This document shows, in pieces, positions 33,759-46,021 of a stretch of 64,000 nucleotides of DNA. Below the pieces are notes generated by a model. That model saw nothing but the letters and a program-made list of their open reading frames with translations, was not told the DNA's origin and ran no database searches. This stretch comes from Glycomyces sp. YM15 (GTDB lineage Bacteria > Actinomycetota > Actinomycetes > Mycobacteriales > Micromonosporaceae). The DNA lies in contig NZ_JAERMK010000007.1 in NCBI RefSeq assembly GCF_016918015.1, forward strand, positions 21,829 through 85,828, read 5' to 3'. How positions within the stretch are numbered: the first letter of the stretch is position 1; each line of letters begins with the position of its first letter. The position numbers were made by a program, and so were the translations under genes.

Positions 33759-33937
33759 TCCGCCTTGCGCTGGTGAACGCTAACAGGCGGCTGACCCAGT
33801 TGACCGAACATCGAACCCCGCACCCCTAGCGGTGACTGAACGTCGGCTTCCGGCTCGCGACCTATCGCGCGCCCGGTCCCGGGCAGCGCCGCGACCGGCG
33901 TGCGTCTCGCCGTCATCGCCTCCTGAAAGGAGTGAGC

Positions 33938-36340
33938 ATGGCGCTCTCCACCGATCGCAGGAACTTCCTGACCCTGGCCGCGGCCACCGCCGTCGCGGGT
34001 GCCGCGGCCGGCACCGCGGCCGCCGTCGCCAATGAATCCGAATCCGACTTGCAAGCAGCCCAAGACCACCAGCTGCGTCTCTGGTACAACGAGCCCGCCT
34101 CCGAATGGCTCCGGGCGCTCCCGATCGGGAACGGGCGGCTCGGAGCGATGGTGTTCGGCGGCACCGCGAGCGAACGGCTCCAGCTCAATGAGGACACCGT
34201 CTGGGGCGGCGGACCGTACTCCCCGGCGAACGTCGGCGGCGTGAACCACCTGCCGGAGATCCGGCGGCGGGTCTTCGCCAATGACTGGAGCGGAGCGCAG
34301 TCGCTCATCGACGCCGAGTTCATGGGCAGCCCGCTGGGCGAGCTGCCCTACCAGACCGTCGGCGACCTCAACCTCGACTTCGACTGCGCGGACAACGCCA
34401 CCGGCTACCACCGCGAACTCGACCTCACCACCGCCGTCGCGCTCACCCGGTACACCTCGGGCGGGGTCACCTTCACCCGCGAGGTCTTCGCGAGCGCTCC
34501 CGACCAGGTGATCGTCCTCCGCCTGACCGCGGACAGGGCCGCGGCCCTGTCCTTCACCGCCGACTTCGACAGCCCGCAGGCGCACACCGTCCATTCGCCG
34601 GACCAGCAGACCATCGGCATGGACGGCTCCGGCGAGACCGTGAGCGGCATCCCCGGCCGCATCCGCTTCCGCACCTTGGTGCGGGCGGTCGCCACCGGCG
34701 GCTCCGTCAGCAGCTCCGGCGGCCGCCTGTCGGTCAACGGCGCCGACTCGGTGACCCTGCTGGTGTCGACCGGCACCAACCACGACGACTACCAGAACCT
34801 CACCGGCGACCAGAACTCCCGGGCACTGCAACCGATCCAGGCCGCCGCGTCCCGCACGTACGACCAGCTCCGCTCCCGGCATGTGGACGACTATCAGGCG
34901 CTGTTCAATCGCGCCACCCTCGACCTCGGCACGACCGCGGCCGCGGCGAACCCGACGGACGACCGCGTCGCCGCCTTCGCGAACGGCACCGACCCGCAGC
35001 TCATCACCCTGTTCTTCCAGTTCGGACGCTACCTGCTCATCGCCTCGTCCCGCCCCGGCACGCAGCCGGCGAACCTCCAGGGGATATGGAACGACGCGCT
35101 GCGCCCGCCGTGGAGCTCGAAGTACACGGTCAACATCAACACCGAGATGAACTACTGGCTCGCCGGGCCGACCAACCTCATCGAACTGACCGAGCCGGTC
35201 CTGGACATGCTCGCCGAACTCGCGGTCGCCGGAGCCGAGACCGCCGAACTCCAGTACGGGGCGAGGGGATGGGTCTGCCACCACAACACCGACGGCTGGC
35301 GGGGCACCGCCCCGGTCGACGGTGCGCTGTGGGGGATGTGGCAGACCGGCGGGGCGTGGCTGGCGCTGCACATCTGGGAGCACTACCGCTTCACGGGCGA
35401 CGTGGACGGCCTCCGCGCCCGCTACCCCGTCCTCAAGGGAGCCGCGCAGTTCTTCGTCGACTCGCTCGTGCAGGACCCCGGCTCGGGCTACATGGTGACC
35501 TGCCCGTCGAACTCGCCGGAGAACTCCCACCACGGCGGCGTCTCGGTCTGCGCCGGGCCCACGATGGACATGCAGATCCTCCGGGACCTCTTCGGCGCGG
35601 TCGCCGCCGCGGCGGACGTCCTCGGCACCGACGCGGGCTTCCGCGACCAAGTCAGGGCCCTCGCGACCCGCCTGGTGCCCAACCGGACCGGTGCCCAGGG
35701 GCAGCTGCGCGAATGGCAGGCCGACTGGGACGCCGGAGCGCCGGAGCAGCACCACCGACACGTCTCGCACCTGTACGGACTCCACCCGAGCAACCAGATC
35801 ACGCCCCGCGGCACCCCGACCCTCGCGCAGGCCGCCCGCGTCACGCTCGAGAAGCGCGGGGACGCCGGGACCGGGTGGTCGCTCGCCTGGAAGATCAACT
35901 TCTGGGCCCGCCTCGAAGACGGCGCCCGCTCCTACAAGCTCCTGCGCGACCAGCTCACGCCCGACCGCACCGCGCCCAACCTGTTCTGCCTGCACCCGCC
36001 GTTCCAGATCGACGGCAACTTCGGGGCCACCGCGGGCATCGCCGAATGGCTGCTCCAGTCGCACGCGGGTGAGATCCGACTGCTGCCCGCCCTGCCCCCG
36101 GCACTGCCGAACGGCTCGGTCACGGGCCTGCGCGCCCGCGGCGGCGACACGATCGACATCACTTGGCAGAACGGGCAGATCACCGCCGCGACGCTCCACG
36201 CCGCCGCCGACCGCGAGGTCCGGGTGGCGGCCGCCGATCCGCTCACCCTCGACGGCGTCCAGGTCGCGTCCGAACAGGACGGCGACGCCCTCGTGTTCAC
36301 CGTCGAGGCCGGTACCAGCTACCGCCTCACCCCGCGGTAG
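33938..36340 (+). CDS. GH95 family alpha-L-fucosidase/galactosidase, Tat-exported
   Basis: The 800-residue enzyme has a twin-arginine signal (DRRNFLTLAAATAVAGAAAG). All catalytic residues known for GH95 appear intact: VNINTEMNYW near residues 397-406 (the two Asn), SPEN with the proposed catalytic acid E528, and QIDGNFG with D692. GH95 enzymes cleave alpha-1,2-L-fucosyl or alpha-L-galactosyl residues of plant xyloglucan or host glycans. ATG at 33938 lies seven bases after AAAGGAG; a GTG two codons upstream is too close to that site. It is followed by a separate GH127 transcription unit with a shared upstream motif, consistent with plant cell-wall degradation. Confidence 0.92.
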   Translation: MALSTDRRNFLTLAAATAVAGAAAGTAAAVANESESDLQAAQDHQLRLWYNEPASEWLRALPIGNGRLGAMVFGGTASERLQLNEDTVWGGGPYSPANVGGVNHLPEIRRRVFANDWSGAQSLIDAEFMGSPLGELPYQTVGDLNLDFDCADNATGYHRELDLTTAVALTRYTSGGVTFTREVFASAPDQVIVLRLTADRAAALSFTADFDSPQAHTVHSPDQQTIGMDGSGETVSGIPGRIRFRTLVRAVATGGSVSSSGGRLSVNGADSVTLLVSTGTNHDDYQNLTGDQNSRALQPIQAAASRTYDQLRSRHVDDYQALFNRATLDLGTTAAAANPTDDRVAAFANGTDPQLITLFFQFGRYLLIASSRPGTQPANLQGIWNDALRPPWSSKYTVNINTEMNYWLAGPTNLIELTEPVLDMLAELAVAGAETAELQYGARGWVCHHNTDGWRGTAPVDGALWGMWQTGGAWLALHIWEHYRFTGDVDGLRARYPVLKGAAQFFVDSLVQDPGSGYMVTCPSNSPENSHHGGVSVCAGPTMDMQILRDLFGAVAAAADVLGTDAGFRDQVRALATRLVPNRTGAQGQLREWQADWDAGAPEQHHRHVSHLYGLHPSNQITPRGTPTLAQAARVTLEKRGDAGTGWSLAWKINFWARLEDGARSYKLLRDQLTPDRTAPNLFCLHPPFQIDGNFGATAGIAEWLLQSHAGEIRLLPALPPALPNGSVTGLRARGGDTIDITWQNGQITAATLHAAADREVRVAAADPLTLDGVQVASEQDGDALVFTVEAGTSYRLTPR

Positions 36341-36373
36341 TACCTTCACCGGCCGCATCAGTCCACTCCTCCC

Positions 36374-36416
36374 GCCGCCGCGGGAAGCCCCATGCCGGAG
36401 GGCTTCTCGCGGCGGC
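36374..36416 (+). terminator. Hairpin terminator between GH95 and GH127 genes
   Basis: The 17-base arms (36374-36390 and 36400-36416) differ at one base, compatible with a G-U pair, and flank a nine-base loop. This separates the two glycosidase genes into different transcripts. Confidence 0.7.
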
Positions 36417-36420
36417 ATAA

Positions 36421-36436
36421 ATCGATTATCGTCTAT
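36421..36436 (+). promoter_or_regulatory. Operator-like element upstream of GH127 gene
   Basis: ATCGATTATCGTCTAT matches ATCGA-N7-CTAT, the pattern found before GH95 and GH2. It lies just past the terminator and 35 bases before the GH127 start. Confidence 0.6.
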
Positions 36437-36470
36437 GTGAGCGTGCTCATTACGATTCAAGGAGATTCGA

Positions 36471-38783
36471 ATGCACTCGTCACCGATGCGCCGCCGCAGG
36501 CTCTTCCAAACGGCGGGCGTCGTCGCGATCGCCGCCACCGCGACCGGACTCGCCGCGAACCCGGCCCACGCGGCCATCGCCCCCGCCCGCGAGGACATCG
36601 GCGCGCTCGCCGAGCCCTTCGCCCTCGGCCAAGTCAGGCTCAACGCGGGCCGCTGGCTCGACAACCAGAACCGCACCCTCTCCTACCTGCGGTTCGTCGA
36701 CGTCAACCGGCTGCTCTACAACTTCCGCGCCAACCACCGCCTCTCCACCGGCGGCGCCGCGGCCCTCGGCGGCTGGGAAGCCCCGAACTTCCCCTTCCGC
36801 ACCCACTCCCAGGGCCACTTCCTCACCGCCTGGGCCCAAGCATGGACGGCCCTCGGCGACACCACCTGTCGCGACAAGGCCGACACCATGGTCGCCGCAC
36901 TCGCCGAATGCCAGGCCAACAACGCCACCGCCGGATTCGCCCCCGGATACCTCTGCGGCTTCCCCGAATCCGACTTCACCGCCCTCGAGAACGGCAACCT
37001 GAACAACGGGAACGTCCCGTACTACGTCATCCACAAGACCCTCGCCGGGCTCCTCGACGTCTGGCGGCACATGGAGAACACCCAGGCCCGCGACGTCCTC
37101 CTCGCCCTCGCCGGCTGGGTCGACACCCGCACCGCCCGCCTCTCCTCCTCCCAGATGCAGACCGTGCTCGGCCGCGAGTTCGGCGGCATGAACGCCGTCC
37201 TCACCGACCTCTACCAGCAGACGGGCAACACACGCTGGCTCACCGCCGCACAGCGCTTCGACCACGCGGCCGTCTTCAACCCGCTCGCCGCGGGCCAGGA
37301 CCAATTGAACGGCCTGCACGCGAACACGCAGGTGCCCAAGGCGATCGGCGCCGCCCGCGAGTACAAGGCCACCGGCACCACCCGCTACCGCGACATCGCC
37401 GACAACTTCTGGAGCATCGTCACCGGCGCGCACACCTACGCCATCGGCGGGAACAGCGAAGCCGAGCACTTCCGGCCGCCGAACGCCATCGCCGGATACC
37501 TCGACACCGACACGTGCGAAGGCTGCAACACCTACAACATGCTCAAGCTGACCCGCGAGCTGTGGCTCCTCGACCCCGACGACGCGTCCTATTTCGACTA
37601 CTACGAGCGGGCGATGCTGGGGCACATGATCGGCTGGCAGAACCCGGCCGACGCCCACGGGCACATCACCTACTTCACCCCGCTCAAACCCGGCGGGCGC
37701 CGCGGCGTGGGCCCGGCCTGGGGCGGCGGCACCTGGTCCACCGACTACGACTCGTTCTGGTGCTGCCAGGGCACCGGCATCGAGACGTTCACCAAACTCA
37801 TGGACTCCGTCTACTTCCACGACGACGCCGGACTCTACGTCAACCTCTACACGCCCTCGACCCTCACCTGGACCCAGCGGGGCGTCACCGTCACCCAGGC
37901 CACGAGCTACCCGGTCGGCGACAGCTCGACCCTCACCGTGACCGGCACCAGTGCGCAGTGGACGATGCGCCTGCGCATCCCCGCCTGGACCCAGAACGCC
38001 ACCGTCAGCGTCAACGGCACGGTCCAGAACATCGACACGGCACCGGGACACTACGCCGAGCTGCACCGCACCTGGGCCTCGGGCGACACCGTCACGGTCA
38101 CGCTCCCGATGCGCGTCGTCATCGAAGCGGCCAACGACAACGCGAACGTCGCCGCCGCCGTCTACGGACCGGTCGTGCTCTCGGGGAACTACGGCAGCAC
38201 CGCGCTCAGCGCCCCGCCCGCGCTCACCGTCGGCTCGATCCAGCGGACCAGCACCTCGGCGCTGGCCTTCACCGCGACCGCCAACGGCGCCACCGTCGAC
38301 CTGGGCCCGTTCTACGACGCCCACGGCCACAACTACACCGTCTACTGGAACACCGGCGGCGGCGCTTCAGGACAGGTCGTCAAGCTCCAGAACGTGGGCA
38401 CCGGCATGGTCCTCGGCGTCCAGAACATGTCCACAGCAGACGGCGGCCTGGCCGTCCAGTGGTACGACACGAGCACCGCCGACCACTATTGGGAGATCGT
38501 GACCTCCGGCTCGATCGTGAAGCTGCGCAACCGCAACAGCGGCAAGGTCCTCGGTGTCGAGAACATGTCCACCGCCGACGACGCCCGCGTCCTCCAATGG
38601 GGCGACAACGGCACCGCCGACCACAACTGGACCCTCCTCAACCTCGGCGACGGCACCTACAAGATCAGGAACGCCAACAGCGGCAAGCTGCTCGGCATCC
38701 TCAACGGCTCCACCGCCGCCGGCGCACAGGCCGTGCAGACCCCCGACGACGGCACCGCCGACAACCGGTGGAGGCTCGTGTGA
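36471..38783 (+). CDS. GH127 beta-L-arabinofuranosidase with C-terminal ricin-type lectin domain
   Basis: The 770-residue protein has an Arg-rich N-terminus (MRRRRLFQTAG) and a hydrophobic signal, probably Tat. The catalytic domain shows CEGCNTYNMLKL (C349, E350, C352) and FWCCQGTG (C431, C432), matching the Glu plus three-Cys zinc site and nucleophile Cys of GH127 (E338, C340, C417, C418 in HypBA1). From about residue 625, QNVGTGMVLGVQNMSTADGG and later repeats with QxW-like LQWGDNGTADHNW indicate a ricin B (CBM13-like) domain. ATG at 36471 follows AAGGAG. Its stop overlaps the GTG of the ABC permease gene, so arabinose release and uptake are coupled. Confidence 0.9.
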   Translation: MHSSPMRRRRLFQTAGVVAIAATATGLAANPAHAAIAPAREDIGALAEPFALGQVRLNAGRWLDNQNRTLSYLRFVDVNRLLYNFRANHRLSTGGAAALGGWEAPNFPFRTHSQGHFLTAWAQAWTALGDTTCRDKADTMVAALAECQANNATAGFAPGYLCGFPESDFTALENGNLNNGNVPYYVIHKTLAGLLDVWRHMENTQARDVLLALAGWVDTRTARLSSSQMQTVLGREFGGMNAVLTDLYQQTGNTRWLTAAQRFDHAAVFNPLAAGQDQLNGLHANTQVPKAIGAAREYKATGTTRYRDIADNFWSIVTGAHTYAIGGNSEAEHFRPPNAIAGYLDTDTCEGCNTYNMLKLTRELWLLDPDDASYFDYYERAMLGHMIGWQNPADAHGHITYFTPLKPGGRRGVGPAWGGGTWSTDYDSFWCCQGTGIETFTKLMDSVYFHDDAGLYVNLYTPSTLTWTQRGVTVTQATSYPVGDSSTLTVTGTSAQWTMRLRIPAWTQNATVSVNGTVQNIDTAPGHYAELHRTWASGDTVTVTLPMRVVIEAANDNANVAAAVYGPVVLSGNYGSTALSAPPALTVGSIQRTSTSALAFTATANGATVDLGPFYDAHGHNYTVYWNTGGGASGQVVKLQNVGTGMVLGVQNMSTADGGLAVQWYDTSTADHYWEIVTSGSIVKLRNRNSGKVLGVENMSTADDARVLQWGDNGTADHNWTLLNLGDGTYKIRNANSGKLLGILNGSTAAGAQAVQTPDDGTADNRWRLV

Positions 38784-39793
38784 CCGGGCCGTCGCCCTCG
38801 CTCGACGCCGCAGCGGCACCGGAGGGACTCGGCGCGCGGCTCCGCGAGCGCTTCGCCCACGCGGCCGCCGAATCGACCGCCGCGGCCGCGCTCCTCGTCC
38901 TCTTCGTCGTCCTGAGCTTCGCCAGCCCGCACTTCCTCACCGCCGACAACCTGTTCAACATCGGGTCCCAGACGGCGGTCATCGCGATCATCGCCGCGGC
39001 CCAGACGCTGGTCATCATCACGAAGGGCATCGACCTGTCCGTCGGCTCGGTCGCCGCCCTGTCCGGCGTCATCGCGGCGATCACGGTGCGGGACCTCGGC
39101 TTCGACGTGTGGACCGCGACGGCCGTCGCGATCGCGGTCGGAGCCGCAGCCGGGGCCCTGAACGGCCTGCTCGTCGCCGCGGCCCGCCTGCCGCCGTTCA
39201 TCGCCACCCTCGGCACCATGTCCGTCGGCCGGGGCCTGGTGTTCATCGCGACCGGCGCCGTCGGCGTCTACAGCCTCCCCGAATCGTTCCAGCTCATAGG
39301 GAACGGCGAGATCGCGGGCATCCCGTTCGCGATCCTCGTGACGGCGCTCGTCGCGGTCGCCACCGGGGCCATGCTGTCCCGGACCCGATTCGGGCAGCAC
39401 GTATACGCCATGGGATCCAACCTCGAGGCCGCCCGCCGCGCGGGCATCCCCGTGCGGCGCAACCTCCTCCAGGTCTACGTCCTCGCCGGCGCCCTCGTCG
39501 GCCTCGGCGGGATGATCGCGGCCTCGCGCGTCAACTCGGGGCAGCCGAACTACGGCATCGGGCTCGAACTCGACGTCATCGCCGCCGCCGTCATCGGCGG
39601 CGCCAGCCTCTTCGGCGGACAGGGCCGCATCGCCGGGACGCTCATCGGCGCGTTCCTCATCGCCCTGGTGCGCAACGGCTCCGTGCTGCTGGGCATCGAC
39701 ATCCACTTCCAGCAGGTCATCGTCGGCCTCATCATCTGGGTCGCCGTCTACTTCGACCAGTATCGCCGCCGCCGCATCGAGGCCCGCGGCTGA
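38780..39793 (+). CDS. Sugar ABC transporter permease (RbsC/FrcC type)
   Basis: The 337-residue membrane protein has about ten hydrophobic segments and the carbohydrate (CUT2) permease signatures TLVIITKGIDLSVGSVAALSG and GQGRIAGTLIGAFLIALVRNG near the C-terminus. GTG at 38780 overlaps the GH127 TGA (GTGA) and GGAGG is close upstream. It forms an importer with the following lipoprotein and ATPase. The GH127 coupling suggests a pentose or arabino-oligosaccharide substrate. Confidence 0.92.
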   Translation: MTGPSPSLDAAAAPEGLGARLRERFAHAAAESTAAAALLVLFVVLSFASPHFLTADNLFNIGSQTAVIAIIAAAQTLVIITKGIDLSVGSVAALSGVIAAITVRDLGFDVWTATAVAIAVGAAAGALNGLLVAAARLPPFIATLGTMSVGRGLVFIATGAVGVYSLPESFQLIGNGEIAGIPFAILVTALVAVATGAMLSRTRFGQHVYAMGSNLEAARRAGIPVRRNLLQVYVLAGALVGLGGMIAASRVNSGQPNYGIGLELDVIAAAVIGGASLFGGQGRIAGTLIGAFLIALVRNGSVLLGIDIHFQQVIVGLIIWVAVYFDQYRRRRIEARG

Positions 39794-39816
39794 CCCCGCA
39801 GAAAGGCAAGCACACC

Positions 39817-40839
39817 ATGAGCACCACGAGACGATGGGCCACCGCCCTCCTCGCCGCCGCGGCCATGACCACCGCGAGCGCCTGCGTCGAAGTCCGCGAC
39901 GGCTCCGACGGCGAAGGCGCGACCAACCCCGACGGCCCCCTGACCATCGCCGTCGCCCCGAAAGCGGTCGGCCACGAGTTCTGGACCACCGTCCAGGCCG
40001 GTGCCGAATGCGCCGCCCAACTCGCCGGCGACGTCACGGTCGAATGGGACGGCGTCGCCGCCGAGACCGACGTCGAAGGCCAGGTGAACCTGATCCAGAA
40101 CTTCGTCACCACCCAGGTCGACGGCATCGTCTACGCCGCCACCGACTCCGCCGCCCTCGCCCCCGCGACCCAGGCGGCCCTCGACGCGGGCATCCCCGTC
40201 GCCATGATCGACTCCGGCACCGACCCGCAGCCCGACGAGGTCCCGCTCTACGCCACCGACAACCGCGCCGGTGCCGTCGAGGCCGCGAACCTCCTCGCCG
40301 ACGCCCTCGGGGAGGGCGAACACGACGTGGCGCTCATCGAGTTCCAGCCCGGTTCGCAGACCAACACCGAACGGGTCGAGGGCTTCACCGAAGGCCTCGC
40401 CTCGCACGCGAACCTGACCTTGGTCGGGCAGCAGCCCAGCCACAGCGACGTCAACGAGGCCCGCCGGGTCACCGAGGACCTCCTCACCGCCAACCCGGAC
40501 CTCGACGGGATCTTCGCCGCCAACGAGCCCAGCGTCCTCGGCGCCGTCCAGGCCATCGAGGCCGCGGGCAGGACCGGCCAGATCACCGTGATCGGATGGG
40601 ACGCCTCCCCGGACGAGATCCAGGGCCTGCGCGACGGGCAGATCGCCGCGCTGGTGGTGCAGAACCCCTTCAACATGGGCTACCTCGGCGTCGCGAACAT
40701 GGTCGAGCACCTCCGCGAGGGGACGCCCATGGAGCCGGCCGACACCGGCGTCACCTTCCTGACGCCCGAGAACCTCGACACCGAAGAGGCGCAAGCGGTC
40801 CTGGAACCCGGCTGCGACAACCCGCCGGTGGACCGATGA
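39817..40839 (+). CDS. Sugar ABC transporter substrate-binding lipoprotein
   Basis: The 340-residue protein has a lipoprotein-like signal (RRWATALLAAAAMTTASAC, Cys at about 23) and the type I periplasmic-binding-protein fold seen in RbsB. Recognisable segments are TIAVAPKAVGHEFWTTVQAG, DGIVYAATDSAALAPAT and ITVIGWDASPDEIQGLRDGQ. The mature sequence is rich in Asp and Asn for sugar binding. GAAAGGCAAG precedes the ATG at 39817. It sits between permease and ATPase genes in FrcC-FrcB-FrcA-like order. The exact sugar is unknown. Confidence 0.92.
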   Translation: MSTTRRWATALLAAAAMTTASACVEVRDGSDGEGATNPDGPLTIAVAPKAVGHEFWTTVQAGAECAAQLAGDVTVEWDGVAAETDVEGQVNLIQNFVTTQVDGIVYAATDSAALAPATQAALDAGIPVAMIDSGTDPQPDEVPLYATDNRAGAVEAANLLADALGEGEHDVALIEFQPGSQTNTERVEGFTEGLASHANLTLVGQQPSHSDVNEARRVTEDLLTANPDLDGIFAANEPSVLGAVQAIEAAGRTGQITVIGWDASPDEIQGLRDGQIAALVVQNPFNMGYLGVANMVEHLREGTPMEPADTGVTFLTPENLDTEEAQAVLEPGCDNPPVDR

Positions 40840-41612
40840 CGGAACCGGTACTGGAGGCCCGCGGCATCGTCAAGCGCTTCGGCCACGTCGAGGCCCTGCG
40901 GGGCGCCGACTTCACCGTCGACCGGGGCGAGGTCGTGGCGCTCATCGGTGACAACGGCGCCGGGAAGAGCACCCTGATCAAGGTGCTCTCCGGCGCGCAC
41001 CAGCCCGACGCGGGAGCGATCCTGGTCGGCGGCGAGTCCGTTCGCTTCACGACGCCGCTCGACGCGCGCCGCGCGGGCGTCGAGACCGTCTACCAGGACC
41101 TCGCGATCGCCGACGACCTCAGCGTCGCCGCCAACCTCTACCTCGGCCGCGAACTGCGCAGGCGCGGACTGCCCGGCCGCCTCGGGCTCCTCGACAAGCG
41201 GGCCATGCAGCGCGGCGCGGCCGAAGCGCTCGCCGAGCTCGGCGTCCGCATCCCGCGCGTCACCACCCCGATCGCGATGCTGTCGGGAGGTCAGCGCCAG
41301 TGCGTCGCCGTCGCCCGGGCGGTCGTGTGGGCCACCGACGTGGTCATCCTCGACGAGCCCACCGCCGCACTCGGGGTGGTCCAGACCGAGCGGGTCCTCG
41401 GCGTGATCGACCGGGCCCGCGAGACCGGCAAGTCCGTGGTCCTGGTCAGCCACAACATGCCTCAGGTCCTCGAGATCGCCGATCGCGTCGAGGTGATGCG
41501 CCTGGGCCGGCGCACCGCCCGCTTCACTACGGCCGATGCGACGACCGACGACCTGGTGGCGGCGATGACCGGCGCCCTCGTCACCGAACCTGAAGCGGCG
41601 GAGGGCCGTTGA
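40836..41612 (+). CDS. Sugar ABC transporter ATP-binding protein (single-domain, FrcA-like)
   Basis: The 258-residue ATPase has Walker A GDNGAGKST, the Q-loop (VYQDLAI), signature LSGGQRQ, and Walker B VVILDEPTAAL. It is a single nucleotide-binding domain rather than the tandem RbsA/AraG type, as in FrcA. Its ATG overlaps the preceding TGA (ATGA). It ends the GH127-transporter operon just before a strong hairpin. Confidence 0.93.
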   Translation: MTEPVLEARGIVKRFGHVEALRGADFTVDRGEVVALIGDNGAGKSTLIKVLSGAHQPDAGAILVGGESVRFTTPLDARRAGVETVYQDLAIADDLSVAANLYLGRELRRRGLPGRLGLLDKRAMQRGAAEALAELGVRIPRVTTPIAMLSGGQRQCVAVARAVVWATDVVILDEPTAALGVVQTERVLGVIDRARETGKSVVLVSHNMPQVLEIADRVEVMRLGRRTARFTTADATTDDLVAAMTGALVTEPEAAEGR

Positions 41613-41623
41613 GGCCTCCGATG

Positions 41624-41651
41624 CGGCCGGCGCGCCGTGGCGCGCCGGCCG
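41624..41651. terminator. Bidirectional hairpin between ABC ATPase and GH2 genes
   Basis: Thirteen-base complementary arms (CGGCCGGCGCGCC and GGCGCGCCGGCCG) separated by two bases lie in the 45-base gap between the convergent genes. Confidence 0.7.
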
Positions 41652-41657
41652 GTCGCT

Positions 41658-45422
<3,765 letters not shown>

Positions 45423-45549
45423 TCAGGTGCCGGGGCGCGGGGCACCGATGGGTGCCGCCGGTCGAGTTCCGTTGGGAGGGCCCCGTCGTCGGCGATGCTC
45501 GAGTTCGCACCGAAGCCAGGGGAGGCCGCGAGCGCGGCCGCGACCATAT

Positions 45550-45565
45550 ATCGAAGATAGTCTAT
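45550..45565. promoter_or_regulatory. Operator-like element upstream of GH2 gene
   Basis: ATCGAAGATAGTCTAT matches ATCGA-N7-CTAT found before GH95 and GH127. It lies 146 bases upstream of the GH2 start, in the opposite orientation relative to its gene, which is compatible with the partly palindromic core. Confidence 0.55.
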
Positions 45566-45703
45566 AAAGGTTGGATCTCTCCAGTCAAGTATGTGCATAT
45601 TGCTCGGTATGATTCGGATACCGCGGAGGGCTCCGGCTGGAGTCATCCGATGATGTCGCCGCACGCGACTCTGTGCCGGTGAAAGGTCGTCTGACCTCGG
45701 TGT

Positions 45704-45943
45704 TCAGGGCTCGGCCGGGAAGACGCGGGCGAAGGCGAGCACCGCGACCCGCTCGGAGCCGTCGTCGGGGATCTCGCGGCGTCGCCAGCGCAGCAGCAGC
45801 GCCTCGAGTTCTCGGTCGAACACCTCGACTTCGCACGGGGTCCAGCCGCAGCCGGACGTGCGCGGCAAATGCGGCGTCGCTCCACGGCGGATCGGCGACT
45901 CGACGAACCGGCGGTCCCGCTCGGTGTCGCGTTGCAGGAACAT
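45704..45943 (-). CDS. Possible small hypothetical protein, 79 aa
   Basis: The frame encodes a plausible soluble protein with GCGWTPCEVEVFDRELEALL in the middle and ending VAVLAFARVFPAEP. I recognise no family. There is no ribosome binding site before the ATG at 45943, but codon usage and the balanced composition look better than in the competing frames. It may be the 3' part of a decayed gene. Confidence 0.35.
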   Translation of the reverse strand: MFLQRDTERDRRFVESPIRRGATPHLPRTSGCGWTPCEVEVFDRELEALLLRWRRREIPDDGSERVAVLAFARVFPAEP

Positions 45944-45959
45944 CAGATACGACGCATAA

Positions 45960-45987
45960 GGGCGGCACCGCAGATGCGGTGCCGCCC
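45960..45987 (-). terminator. Hairpin terminator after the GH5 gene
   Basis: Perfect 12-base arms GGGCGGCACCGC and GCGGTGCCGCCC flank the loop AGAT. It lies 34 bases beyond the cellulase stop codon. Confidence 0.7.
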
Positions 45988-46021
45988 CGACGTTCGACGA
46001 GCGGTGCTCATCCGGTCCGGT

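Larger units (their letters stand above)
33362..33937. other. Non-coding region between sulfur unit and polysaccharide genes
   Basis: This 576-base region has no convincing gene. It contains the large inverted repeat at 33453-33620, the operator-like motif at 33698-33713 and an inverted repeat TTCGAAAC...GTTTCGAA at 33732-33758. The sequence turns from extremely GC-rich to AT-rich near 33,690, consistent with a promoter zone for the GH95 gene. Confidence 0.6.

Noticed and set aside
33710..36676. Long minus-strand open frame over the GH95 gene
   Set aside because: The plus strand encodes an intact GH95 with all catalytic residues and a ribosome binding site; the opposite frame has no recognisable domain.
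36392..38779. Open frame running through the GH127 gene into the ABC permease
   Set aside because: Only its last third (from the GTG at 38780) is the permease; upstream translation is Arg/His-rich shadow of GH127, which is itself intact.
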